Part shown: positions 52,901-64,000 of the stretch, piece after piece
Position numbering within the stretch: the stretch's first letter is position 1
Layout: each line of letters opens with the position of its first letter
DNA from: Leishmania mexicana MHOM/GT/2001/U1103
Lineage: Eukaryota > Euglenozoa > Kinetoplastea > Trypanosomatida > Trypanosomatidae
NCBI RefSeq assembly: GCF_000234665.1
Contig: NC_018311.1
Span: 62,001-126,000, forward strand
Reading direction: 5' to 3'
Length of the DNA: 64,000 nt
Program-made: the position numbers and the translations under genes
Notes under the pieces: model-generated
Database searches by the model: none
What the model was told of the DNA's origin: nothing
The model's input: the letters and a program-made list of their open reading frames with translations, nothing else

Positions 52901-55900
52901 CCGAACGTGTTCAGGCCGAAGCGGTGCTCCTCCCCGTCCCGTCCACGCTGCCCATTCACCGGGACGACGTGCTGGCGGTGGCACTGGTGCCCATTCCAGC
53001 AGAACGTGTTGCGCGTGGCGTCAAAGTAGCTGCACTGCGCCCCCATCCCCTGCACGTGCGGCGCCATGGCGGCCGTGCGGGACAACGGATCGGCGACCAA
53101 CGGAGCGTCGCTGCGGACGTTCTGGAAGACGCTCAGGAAGCTGACAAGTTGGCCGTGCAGCGTCATCTGGGTACGGGCGTAGGAGCGGCGGCGGCGCTGG
53201 CGGAACTCGCGCTGCGCTGCCGCAGCTGCACCAGCGCTGGCGCCGCTCAGTGTCTGCAGGCGCGCCTCCTCCTCATGCTGCTCTGCGGTCACCTCCTCGA
53301 TGGCCTGACGTACCACTTTCACGATTGCACGTGGCAGCGGGGTCAACGCAAGGGCCTCCACCAGAACGACGCCGCGCAGTTGCGTCAGCAGCACGCCAAC
53401 GTACTCGAGCAACACAACATTCTCGCGCACGTTAGAGAGCACACGGTGCAGCATGTAGGCCAGCACGTACTGCTGCTCGGCCACGTTCGTGCCCGTCCAT
53501 ATGCCCCACAGTGCTCGGCACGCGCGCTTGCGCAGGAGTCGATGCCCGGTCTCGCTCAGCGTGTCCAAGGGAAAAATACGGCCCGCTGCGACATCGCACA
53601 CCCACGGCAGCGCGCGCCCCCACTCGTTCGCAGCAGAGAGCGGTGCGCCGAGCTGCGAGCGCCGTGACTGCTGCAGACGCGTCACATACTGACCGAAGCG
53701 CTCCTGCATGGGGCTCGAGCCGGGAGACGGCGCCCCGGCGCGACCGTTGTGCAGGAGACCAGCGCGGGCCCATGGTGATTGGTTGAAGCGACGACTGCCG
53801 TCGCCGGTGATGGTTGTGCGTGCCTCTTCTGCGCTGCTGCGCTGCACGTCGCTGTCCCCGCCTTCCTCCTCCTCGTCGTCGTCGTCGCCTGCCGCCGTCC
53901 CCTCCCGCTCTCTCGGCTGGGGTGACGGCAGACGGGGGGACGTGACTGTGCTGACAGTGGCCGCAGCAGTCGTGGTCGCTGGCGCCGGCTTTGCAGCACC
54001 GTCCTGCCACTCCCGTGCCAGCGACTGGAAGGACATGCGGCTTAGAGTTTCCGGCTTGAGCTGTGCCACCGCCTCCATTGCCGCCACGTACACATGCGGC
54101 ACCATCGGAAACCCCGGCAGTTTCGGCCACACATCAAGGACGCAGTAGAGGAGCGACTCGACGTGGGTGCAGTGTCGCCCCCGCGTCCGCGCGTCGCAGC
54201 CCTCAAGGAAGTTCATGAGAAGCACCGCCATGTACACAAGACACCGCTGCAGCTTATCCTTCAGTGCTGCCGCGGCCGGTGAGAGGAGCGCGGGTGCCGC
54301 AGTCGTCGCGGAAGTGAACGACCCGCCACCAGCTGCTGCGGAAGCGCGCTTCGCCGCCTCCGCATCGCCGGAAAAGACGAGGCGTGAGAGGAGAATCATA
54401 AACTGCGCTGCACGGGAGAGCATGTCGTGCAGTGGTGTGCTCTCGAACTCTGGCGCCGCCCCACTGCCGCCCGTGCATACCGCGCCCAGCACCGCCAGCT
54501 CCCACAGAACGCGGCGGGCTGCCACGAAGTTGACCTCGTTTAGGCACGCCTCCACGTTAACGCGGCTCGGCAGGTTCACCACGGCCAGTTCGCGCGGGTC
54601 CAGATCAAACCACTCGCACGCCGTGTGCACATGTCCGGAGGAGAATGCGGCATGCCCGCCGCCGCCGTTGCCTGCCGCGGCTCCTGCCCGGTTCTCGTGG
54701 CGCGGCTGTGGCCGAAACATGTGCAAGCGCCCCTGCAGGTCTGCTACGATGGATGCCTCCTCGTCGTCCGAGTCGTGAGCGTTTCGCTGCTTCGCTTGCG
54801 TTTGCGGCACGTGCAGCTGCCGCGTGGGCTCATCCTCGGCGCCGTCGCCGGGAGTGGGGCCCAGGCTGCCAGCGCCAGCGCTGGCGCCGCGCACGGCGTC
54901 CTCAAAGGCGGCCTGCAAGTCATTCCGAATCGTACGCAGGAGCCCTGTGACGTTCAGCGGCAGTGCCGGCCGAGCATGACCGTCGCGTCGGTACGGAGAC
55001 AAGTAGAAGAAGTTGCGCGTCGGCTGATCCGCCGCGCGGCGGCCAGTGAAGAGCGAGAGGAACAGCCACTGCTGTAGAGCCTTTGCTGCGTTGATAGGGG
55101 CGAAGAGCGGCGTTGTGAGCGGCGCCGCACCGGCCTGCTCCGCGGCAGCCGCAGAAGCAGCAGCAGTACCACCACCTCCAACACCGCTGCCAACTCCGTC
55201 AGCGGACCCGGCCAGCCCTTCCGCAGCGGCCGCATCACCAACGGCGTCGGTCGCGAGCGCCGTCGGCGGCGTCAACGTTGGCAGCGAAGACGACAGTGTT
55301 GTGCCGCTGTCGACGGAGTCTTCGGAGTCGGCGCCGCGGCTTATCCCGCCGTGGCTTCTGCGACGACCACCGTGTCTGCCACCGCCTCTTGCGTGGGGGC
55401 CGGCCAACACAGATGGCACAACGATAGAGAAGGCGGAGTGCGACAGCGCCTCTGCAGAAGCGTCACCACCAGCAGCTGCTGCCTCCGCAGGCGCCACCGG
55501 TCTGGCATCCGCTTGTTGTGGCACCTCTGCAGCCGAGCTGAGGCCTAGCGATGGCTCATCTCCTGCGGCGGCCGCTGCTGCGCCTCCTGCCGACGTAGTT
55601 GCCTGCACCCAGGCCTCTGCCGTCATCCACGCCGTCGACGGCTCATTCAACAAGCTGCGGCCGTCCTGCAGCATCGACTGAAGAATTTGGTCGCTGGCGT
55701 CCATACCAGCCACGACGGCGATCTCCTCCTCGCTGCCGCTGCGACCCCTCACCGCCGCCGGCAGCGCCGCGGGAGTCACAGGCGCGACGGTGGCGCCCGC
55801 CTCTGCGTTTCGATCGTAGAGAGACAGGATGCCCGCGGAAACGCTGCTGTGCTGGGTGCCAGCCTGCAAGCTGCGCAGAAGCCCCGCTACATCGTCCGCC

Positions 55901-58900
55901 GTGTACGGGGCACGCACCACGAGCGCGTCCACGGCGAACTCCATGACCTCGCTGAAGACACTCCGCCACGGCGTTGCTTCGCTGTCGCGGCGTCCGGGGC
56001 CGTTGCTACCTCCGCCGCTCCCGCTCGAACCTGACGTCGACACACGCCATGCCTCCAGCAGCTGGCGCAGGAAGACCCCATCGCCGACGCCCAGCGGCCG
56101 CAGCACGGAGGAGATGACATCCTTGCAAGGCGACTCCGAGGTGTGGTAGTACACTCTCTCCACTGCAGCAGCCTCGTCAGGGCTGTGTTGAGCACCGTCG
56201 CGGACATCCGCGTCGTCACCTCTGCCCTCCTCCGCAGTCTCCCCCGCTCCGCTTCGAGGCTGCTGCATCAAGTCGTTCGAGCTGTGCCGCTGCGCCTCCG
56301 AGCCCTGGCCTTCCAGCACGCGCTTCATGGCTTTCAAACAGCGGCGCCGCATCGTCTTCGACATGGCGCCATCCGCGTCAGCCAGGGCCTCACCACCACC
56401 ACTGCCGTCGGTGCCGCTGTCACGGGCCATCACCACCTCCGGTGCGCCAATGAAGTCGCGCGAAGAGACGTGCAAGATGCACTGCACCGTCGACTTGAGT
56501 GTTGCCTCCATCCGCGTTGACGGTGGGGCGCTGCGGAGGTAGTCGCCGAAGATGCGGGCGTGGAGGTAGGGACCAATGGTGGCCTGGACGTAGCTCAGCA
56601 GCGAGCTGGCCCCGTCGGCGTTGCCCTGCTCGTACACCTGCAGCGGGTTCCCTAGACGGGCGCGGGTACGCAGGCTATGACCACGTCGATTGGTGGCGCC
56701 GCGTTCGTCCTGCGCTGCTGGCATCTCCTTGTCCTCAGCGGCGTCCGTGTCGCACAGCTGCAGCGGCGCGTGCGATCCCATCAACGACCACAGTTGGTTC
56801 ACTGCCATGTGAAAATCGCGCACGGTGGACTCCAGCACCATCGCCAGCTCCTGCTGACTGGCCTGCTGCTCCGCACTGCGGCGGCTCAACCGGTAGCGGC
56901 GTTGGTGACCGTCCCAGTCCAATGCAGAGAAGAAGGCGAAGAAGTTGTTCAGCGTGCGGCATACCTCGATGCCCTGGACGAGGAGGTGGAGGTAGTCCGC
57001 ACGGGTGCGCGGGCCCACGCCGCTGCCACTCGTTGAACCGGCCACAACAGACTGGCCGGCCACGGTCACCTCATCGCTGTCCGCGGTGCTCCCCAAAAAT
57101 GGGTGCGGGTGGGTTGCCCCGGCACGCACCGCCTGCGCAAACTCATGCGTCCGCTGACTTAGCAAAGAAAGCTCCGCTCGCAGCGCCGGGGCAAAGCGGC
57201 TGGTGATGAGTGGCGACGGCTGCAGCACCTCCGTCAGCACCCGCTGCACCTCCTTCACGGCACCCTGCAAGGTTTTGTAGCTCACCTCCTCGCGCTTGAG
57301 GTGCAGGCGATGCAGCTCGACCATCCGTGTGAGGACAACGTCGATCGGGGCGCTCGTGTCAGCCGAGTGCGAAGCGCCGCCGATGCACTGTGGCGGCGGC
57401 CGCCGCTCATTGTGGCGCGCGTGGGAGACCACGCTGTCGGCGCTGCTGGTGCTAGAGCGCGCTGCAGGCACCGGAAATGCTCCCAAAGGTCGCCTCCGAG
57501 CTGCCGTCAAGTCCTGGAGCAGCCGTGCGTAGGCGGCGCTGCTTCGACAGCAAAGTAGCCACCGTTGACGATCCTGCTGCGCGGAATGGTAGTCCCCTTG
57601 CTGCTGCTGCTGCACAGGGTCGACATAGTGTGCCGCCGATGCCGGTGACTCGGACGGCGACGGAGGGGCGTCGCAGGGCACCTGACACCCTCCCTCGTCC
57701 TCGCCGATGGCAACATCTTCGCTCCTATCGATGTCATCTGCTTCGTGTTCGCTGCACACCTCCGCGGATTCGTCGAGCAGGGCCTCGATATCGAGCAGTG
57801 AGGCGGCTGACATTGCGGGCGTCACGGTCAGACTCTGCGTGAGGGCCGTGATCCACTCCGTGTGCTTCGAGAAGACACGGTGGGTTGCCTTGTGCACCGT
57901 CATGGCCTCCACAAACTCTGGAAGTACCATGCGAACCGCCACGGCGTTCAAGTAGGCGTCTTCGGCGGGGACGTAGCGCACCACCAGCTCCGGCGGCGGG
58001 TGTGCGATAACCAGCGGAGACGGCCCTGACGACGACGACGACGGCGATGTCGAGTGTGCCGGCGGGAGTTCGCGCCGCGCAATGTTCGGCATGCCGTTCT
58101 CCTCCACCGTGTCGAGTGCAAACCGCAGCGGCGCAGCAGCTGTCGCTACATCTTCTGAAAAGAGGCGAGGCCGACGCGCGATCGCCAGCGCCGTGTTCAG
58201 CAGCCCGCGCTCGGCAAACAAAGGCACCATATCGCGCACATTGTAGTGCACGCAGGCAGAGAAAAGACGCAGAGCGGCGCTGGCGAGGGGGCCGTAGCGA
58301 GTCTGGTAGACGAGCTGGTGCAGGAGGGTGTAGAGGTCGCACTGGGATTTGGGCAACGACGCCTCGTACAGCGGCCCGGCGCTGGTGTTTGCCGCGCTCG
58401 TATCGGCAGGGGAGTAGGCTGCCGTATCCGAGCCCACGGCGCCTCCAGTGCGCGCGTGACCGCCGGCCTGCTGGTCCACGGAAGCTGGCGGTGACGCAGA
58501 CGCCACCGCTGAGGCGCTGGTGGCACTGGGCACCGTGAACAGCAGGTTCATCGGGTTCACAGAGATGTGCCCGTTGCGGACAAGCATGCGCAGCACGTCG
58601 AGGCACGTGAGAATGGCGTCGTACGCCTTCACCGTGATCACGGGCATCTTCGCCATTTCCTCCCTCATCCGCCGCCGCGACGAGGCGTCCGTCGAGTCCT
58701 TTCCGTTGTGCATGTCCCGCCCGCAATCACCGTCACCGTCGCCGTCTGGTCCATCCGTGGCCCTCATGACAACCAAGGCCTCGTAGTCGATGCCGCCACG
58801 CGTCGATGCGTCACCGTCACCGCCGCTAGTGGAAGGCGCAGCGGTCGCTTGAGCAGCGGCACCACCGCCTCCGCCGCCACTACCCACGTCTCCGTCCGCT

Positions 58901-61644
58901 TCCTCCTCTGCGTGCTCGCTGCTGAACGACGATGAGTGGGATGAGGAGTCTTCCGGTGAGGACCACGAGCGTTGTGAAGCACCTGCGCCAGGTCGGGGCG
59001 CTCGCGCCACCGTGACGGGGGTTGCAGCGGCGGTCCCGTCAGTGCTGGTGTTTGTCACGTCCGCGACGGCAGCCGATGAGACTCGAGGCGCCACAGGCGT
59101 CTCTGCTGTGCCGGCTACAGTGGCGTTCCCAGCGGAGACGCTCGTCGATGCAGCCTGCACCGGCGGCACTGCCAGCGCCGGCGGCATTGGCGGTAAATAG
59201 AAGCGGAGGCATCGCGCCACAGCGTTGACGAGGCGCTCGTTGAGCTCCGCGACAATCATCTCGCGTCGGTTCAGCATGGCCAACGTGCGCGCCACAAGAG
59301 CGGGGTAGAACGTAGGGTACTCCGAGAGGATGTGCAGCAGCTGCGTCACCATCGTCCGCCCTCGCGTCGACACCCGAAAGCACATTGGCTGCGTCACATA
59401 GTCGTCGACCAGCAGCGCGTACTGCCAGTACTCGGCGTACGTCGAGAACTCCTCGCGCTGGAAGCGGCGCCGCGACGGCACCGTGGCGTTAATTATGCTC
59501 CACACCGTGTTCGTCTCCGGTGCACTCGACGCAACCGCGTTCACGATGGACTGTGCCACGCGGATTGAAAACCAGAACTTTGAAAGATCGGCAACAGCAC
59601 CGACCAGCGCGGCGTACATGCGCCGAGCCCGCCCCTGCAGCGCCTCAAGCCGCGCCTTCTTCGACGCGCGCTCCGCCTCCATCTCCTCCGACGCTTGCTC
59701 GTCGACCGACAGCCGCGGCGAGCTGAAGGGGGTGACTAGAAGCGCCTCTTGGTCATCTTCCAAGATTTCCCGGATCAGCGGCGTACACGCCCACACCTCG
59801 CGGAAGTACTCCAGGGCGCCGGTTGATTCGACGCTCACACGAGACGGGTTGTCCAGCAGCTGATACGCTAGCAGTCGGCACCGCGCCCACCAGAGCAGCA
59901 ACTCCGGTATCTGCGCACACTCCAGCATGCTCTCGTGGCAAATCGCGTTGGCGTCCTCTGTCTTGAAAGGCGCACTGCTGTGCTCGCCGTCGTTAACGCC
60001 GGCGTTGCTGCCCAGCGGGGCGTCGGCTTCACCACTGCCGCTGCTGGCACCAGCGGCCCCCGTCATACCTCGCGCGGCGCCGACGCCGTTCGCCGTGTTT
60101 CTGCGCAGTTGGAGGCCGTTCAGAGAGTGGAGAGCGTTGCCCAGCAACGCCGTCACGAAGTCGTTGACGTCGCCCGTGTTGTTGCCGGTGCTCTGCCGCG
60201 CCTCCTCGTTCACACCACGCGCGCCGCCGCCGCCGTCCGTGTTTTGTATCGGTATGCCCAGCTCGACAGCCTGCATGCGGCCGCCAGCGGTGGTGCGCGT
60301 CTGCCGCAGCGACGTGTGTGGCACCATCGCGGCGGAGGACGGGACACCAGTGGACGGCCCGGCACTTGCGCCGGACGAAGACGCTCCAGAGGTGCTCTGG
60401 CCAAGGTGCTGCAACTGCGGATGTCGGCCCAGCTCGCCACTGTCGCTCTGCTGGCTCGGAAGGTGCATGGGCGGGAGCTGGCGACGACGACCCCTCTGGT
60501 GGTACTGCGGCTGTTGCCGCGACGGCGCTGCGGCGGACGCGCCAGTGCTGGCCGACATGCAGGAGAAAGATGACGGAGACGCCGCCGGAGAGGGGGGCGA
60601 TGGGGTCTCCGTCGTGGGATCCGGAAGGCCGAGCAGCGCGCGAATATCGCGCAGGATGTCGCTGTATTCCTCCCAGGAGGCGCGCAGGATATCAGCAAAG
60701 CTCGGCGAGCTGCCCCACCCCTCAGCGATCAACCGAAAGACGGACATGCTGCAGAGCACCTTCCTTGGCAGTCCGCGCAGTGCGGAGTTCAGCAGGAGCC
60801 CGAGGTAGATGGTGGACGGGTCCTTGCAGAATACGAGGCGTGCCGTGCACCCCGACACGGACGCGTTCGGCGGTCGCGAGCACCTGTAGGGCGCACTCGT
60901 CGCCGCGATGAGAGTGAGCACTGTCTTGATATCGCGGTAGCCTTGGCGCACCTCCTCAAGGGACATCCGAGAGCTGGTGGCCGTTGCCGCGGCAGCACAA
61001 TCAGTGGCGTCGCCGCTCTGCCCCTCTCGCGCAGACGAGCGGTGCTCATCGAGGCTGCCGGCGGCCGGATGCCGACGTGCCTCCTTCCCCGCACCCTGCC
61101 GGCCCTCCGCCGCATCCGAGGAAGCTGATGGAGGGCTGCCGTAGCCGTCGATAAGGGACATGAGCGGCCTACCCGTGCTGTTCTCGTACCGCAGCACAGG
61201 CTTGCCCATGACACCCCACCACCGCGTCATGGCGCTCACGCGCGAGTCACTCAGCGGCGACAGCGGGCTGGTATCCATGAGGTGGAACAGCACGCGATCG
61301 TTCAGCATCGCCTCCATCATGCGCGGCACGTGGCGCACCTCCCACCGCGGATCACGCAGCAGCCGCGTGTACTTCGACACAAGCGGAGCAAAGCAAACCG
61401 GCGGCAGCACCCGCGCGGCGTCGCGCAGCTGAGTATCGCCGCGATACGGCGGCAGGCTCATCTCGTCTTCGGCCGTGCCCACCTGCAGCACCCGCCATTC
61501 ACGTCCGTTCGACTCAAACCGGATGCCGTCGCCTTGGGCCTCCAAGGCGATACTGTCACTCGCGGAGATGCCCCATGGCAGCTGGCCGTTCTGCCCGTCA
61601 GCACCGAAGGTGTCGAACAGGTGGACAAGGAGCTGCGGGTCCAT
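42997..61644 (-). CDS. Giant HECT-type E3 ubiquitin ligase (HUWE1/Tom1/UPL1-2-like)
   Basis: This 6215-aa ligase moves ubiquitin from an E2 to its own Cys and then to substrates. The C-terminal HECT domain (about 5840-6215) is complete: RFHGEEGADAGGLTREWLQLL, LEYFQFAGVVTGLAIAHN, a VISGMPNIDIEDL block, and catalytic Cys6182 in QAHTCFNKIDLPVY; Phe at -4 (FTMV end) is conserved. A ZZ-like zinc finger lies at about 5425-5470 (CNVCGVNPGFDYCFHCASCQYDLCANC). A UBM-like helix, LNPQFLIEMPEDVRSEIL, is near 4757, as in the HUWE1/Tom1 class. Acidic D/E runs (about 4250-4415) and an 11-Gln run (near 4910) lie between. The first ~900 residues resemble the helical-repeat N-terminus of this class. The start at 61644 is preceded by a clean acceptor. 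The frame is open over 18.6 kb. Confidence 0.95.
46894..46926 (-). repeat. (CTG)11 run encoding polyglutamine inside the HECT ligase
   Basis: Eleven CTG units on the plus strand, read as CAG on the coding strand, give 11 Gln residues near position 4910, inside a Gln/Glu/Arg-rich probable coiled coil between the UBM-like helix and the ZZ finger. Confidence 0.9.
48400..48900 (-). repeat. Acidic-repeat coding tract in the HECT ligase
   Basis: GAC/GAG-type codons (CGTC/TCC on the plus strand) give clustered Asp/Glu runs in residues about 4250-4415, for example the DDDDDDD- and EEDEDEEE-like stretches. Acidic stretches are a common feature of the HUWE1/Tom1 ligases, where they may bind basic substrates such as histones; that role here is inference. 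Confidence 0.75.
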
Positions 61645-61687
61645 GGCGGAGCACGAGGGGGGAAGGGTTCCAATAGTTGGGGAGGGT

Positions 61688-61716
61688 CTCGCCGAGAAAC
61701 AGAGAGAGGGGGTGGC
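61688..61716 (-). promoter_or_regulatory. Predicted spliced-leader acceptor of the HECT ligase
   Basis: A coding-strand tract CCCCCTCTCTCTGTTTCTC at about 61714-61695 is followed by the first AG at 61689-61688. The leader would be 44 bases. This supports the 61644 start. Confidence 0.5.
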
Positions 61717-63443
61717 GCGTGACTAAAGTGCACGTGTGTACGCAGCACTGATGTACCCACCCTTGACCCACGGAACACGACAGCGCGCGCGCTCGCACGC
61801 TTCGCGTCGAAGCACAACAAAAGAAAGCCCGCGCCAGCGTCCACACATGCACGACCGCAGCAGCCGCGAAGGTTTTGAGAGCGGGAGCCGGCGGGGGAGG
61901 GGGAAGCCCGTCGAGGACAGCAGATAATGGCAGAAAACAAAGAAGACACGCTCGTGGGTGTGTGTGTGTACGTGTAGAGGGAAGCAAGAGCACGTCTATG
62001 CACACGTGCCAGTGCGCGTGAACGCCTGTGACGGGGGTGCCGTCAGTGAATCACCCACACCCACACACACACACGTGAAATGGCGCGACGTTGGCAGGCC
62101 AAAGCGGGGAGCAGAGAAACAGAACGGCAAACAGCACTCGCGATACTGCGGTGCGCACTCTTGCTCGCACACTGCCCAAGCACGCACTCGACGGGTGGTG
62201 AAAGATCGAGAAGGATGGGGGAGGGGGAGGGGAAGGGCGCGCACACAGCCACAACCGCACCAACAGAAACAGCAGGAATCACCAAGGATGGCTGTACAAC
62301 GACAGATAGAGTAGCCACGATCACAGTAGCACGGAGGGGAACAATCGATGGGCAGCGGCAGGCGGTGCTGACAAGCTATACAGTGCCAATGCGAAACTCA
62401 AGCGATCAACGCAGCCGCAAACCAAGTAGTGAAGGGCACACAATCCAGCGGTGAGTCCCGTCGGCGTCGAATTCGACTGTACACACGCAGAGTATCCGAG
62501 AGTCAGGAAGGGGAATCCGCGTACGAGAGCACACACACACACACCACCACCACCACCAGGGTCGACCCAGCCAGCTGGCGGAAGAGATGCGGCTCCTGTC
62601 CAGTAGAGAGAAGGTACGTGTGCGCGTCAGTATTCCTGTGGGGCTTGCACTCTTTGCCCGGAGAGGAGGGGCGAACACCCGCGCACGCCACGAGACGTGC
62701 CGCACAGAGACGCAGGTGTCACAGTGCACAGCACAGGGCGCTACACAAACCACGACGGCGACTGCTTTTCACCACGCGGCAGCGGCAGAGTCGAGAATGC
62801 GGCGCGGGCGAAAGAGAGAGAGAGGACGATGCGGGAGATGGGCACACGCAGAGAGAAGCAAGGGAGAAGAGAAAAAACGGTTGAACACAATGCGCGTGCG
62901 CGTGTGTGTGTGCGTGTGTGTGTGAGTGAGTGAGATCTGATGTCGGGAAAAAGGGGGAGGCTTCTGTCTATGCACGTAGCAACGTCTACTCGTCTGTGAT
63001 CTTGCACTCCCCTCCCGCCTGTACGTGGATGCCGCGAGCGTGACGTCGGAGACGTAGATGGGCAGCAGCCGCAACGCCAGCAGCAGCAGCTGCAGCCTCG
63101 GAAGAAACAAAACGGCGAAGATAAAAAGGAGGAGGTGACGTATGTATATATAGACAGACAGCGAGCGAGCGAGCGACGGGGGTAGTTAGGTGAGCGTGTG
63201 TGTGTGCGTGCTCGTGACGCTGCGAGAGAGCAACGGCAGTGACGACAACGACCACCTCCCACGCACACGCACACACGCACACACGCCGACAGTAATACCG
63301 AAAGAAAAAGAAAAACGAAGGGAACAACAACAAAGATGCGGAGGAGGTAAACAGGCCAATGAAAGGGGAGAGAGAGTTAGGTGCGGGTTGTACGACTACT
63401 GTGGACCGGCGGGCCGTCGATGCACACACGCACGAAGAGCGCG

Positions 63444-63447
<4 letters not shown>

Positions 63448-63480
<33 letters not shown>
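63448..63480. repeat. (GT)16 microsatellite
   Basis: About 33 bases of alternating TG, among the longest pure dinucleotide runs in the window, in the right-edge intergenic sequence. Confidence 0.9.
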
Positions 63481-63482
<2 letters not shown>

Positions 63483-64000
63483 GGGAGAGATAGGGAGAAG
63501 CGAAAAAGGGGCGAGAGAACGGGGAGAGAGGGGGTGGTAGATCGAGCGCGCGAACCGGTGAACTTTGGGCATTCGTGCGACATACCTGTCACCCTCGGCT
63601 TGATAGAGGCGAGGGAGGTGTAATGCGGGGAGGAAGGACAACGTATTGTGCCAGAGTGGCACACGGAGGACGCGGAGGAGGGCCGTGCAGGATGGCTACA
63701 CACCGCTTCTCAGTGAATGCGCATGCAATGGCGGCGTTGTGATTTGAGCATCTGCGCGGGAGAAGAGCACGCGCGACTGGGAACCGTGGGCGCGCTGTGG
63801 CTGCTGCCCCTCCTCCCTATCCGCTTCGTCTTCGGAAAGCGCGCACGACGACGCACAGTCGCCTCTCTCCCCCTCATCGCACGTCGCTCTCCGTCCGTCC
63901 GTCCTCACCTGCCGTGTCGCTCTCGCGGTATCCCAAGCACCAGCGATGCTTCACCTCGCGCCAATGCCTCGGTTGATTGTCAGTTTCTGAAGTAAGTCCG

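Larger units (their letters stand above)
61645..64000. other. 2.36 kb without a recognisable gene at the right edge
   Basis: Beyond the HECT acceptor this is purine-rich on the plus strand, with several GT/CA runs (62900-62930, 63186-63208 and the one at 63448-63480) and short TA sequence near 63140-63152. It is presumably the 3' UTR of the next gene to the right, whose stop lies outside the window. Open frames such as minus 62741-63280 are His/Thr/Ser-rich translations of microsatellites. No tRNA or strand-switch signature was seen. Confidence 0.4.

Noticed and set aside
62741..63280. 179-codon minus ORF near the right edge
   Set aside because: Translation of CA/GT and purine repeats (His-Thr-Arg runs); no fold or motif.
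1..64000. tRNA, rRNA, snoRNA cluster or strand-switch region
   Set aside because: No cloverleaf box A/B pattern was noticed and all genes share one strand; this was by eye, so a small RNA gene could have been missed.

Overview
The window looks like a piece of a trypanosomatid nuclear chromosome, most likely Leishmania (genus about 0.85; Leptomonas or Crithidia are not excluded). Reasons: high GC, long intronless genes rich in Ala, Ser and homopolymer runs, all recognisable genes on one strand, pyrimidine tracts followed by AG just upstream of most chosen starts (spliced-leader acceptors), and intergenic DNA full of (GT)n/(CA)n microsatellites. From memory, unverified, a homoserine dehydrogenase / acetylornithine deacetylase-like / giant HECT ligase neighbourhood recalls Leishmania chromosome 7.

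Every supported gene is on the minus strand, so this is part of one polycistronic unit transcribed from right to left. In transcription order: a giant 6215-aa HECT ubiquitin ligase (61644-42997); an M20 acetylornithine-deacetylase-like hydrolase (42381-41188); homoserine dehydrogenase (39113-38010); a 1904-aa STE7/MAPKK-like kinase (35277-29563); a permuted papain-fold YiiX-like protein (28245-26425); a short Dre2/anamorsin Fe-S protein (25763-25404); a divergent acyl-CoA-dehydrogenase-like protein (24781-22874); an unknown 252-aa protein (22087-21329); phosphatidylglycerophosphate synthase (20703-18445); a PP2A activator, PTPA (17309-16128); a 2103-aa protein of unknown function with cysteine clusters (14379-8068); a NEK-like kinase (7305-4120); and a second NEK-like kinase that leaves the window at base 1.

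Several longest-ORF starts run back through microsatellites and pyrimidine tracts into untranslated sequence. I shortened these to the first ATG downstream of a plausible acceptor. As usual in this group, the neighbours do not form one pathway. Themes are signalling (three kinases and a phosphatase activator), ubiquitin turnover, mitochondrial lipid metabolism, Fe-S assembly and amino-acid metabolism.

The intergenic parts hold the less ordinary material. There is a relic of the C-terminal end of a non-LTR retroelement (DIRE/ingi-like) at about 3480-3700, a SIDER-like GC-rich block candidate at about 39740-40480, and a cluster of non-B-DNA motifs at 35640-36640: a (TA)n tract, (CA)13 and a five-run GGGC tract. 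I saw no tRNA, rRNA, CRISPR array, strand switch or intact mobile element, and no new multi-gene system stands out.
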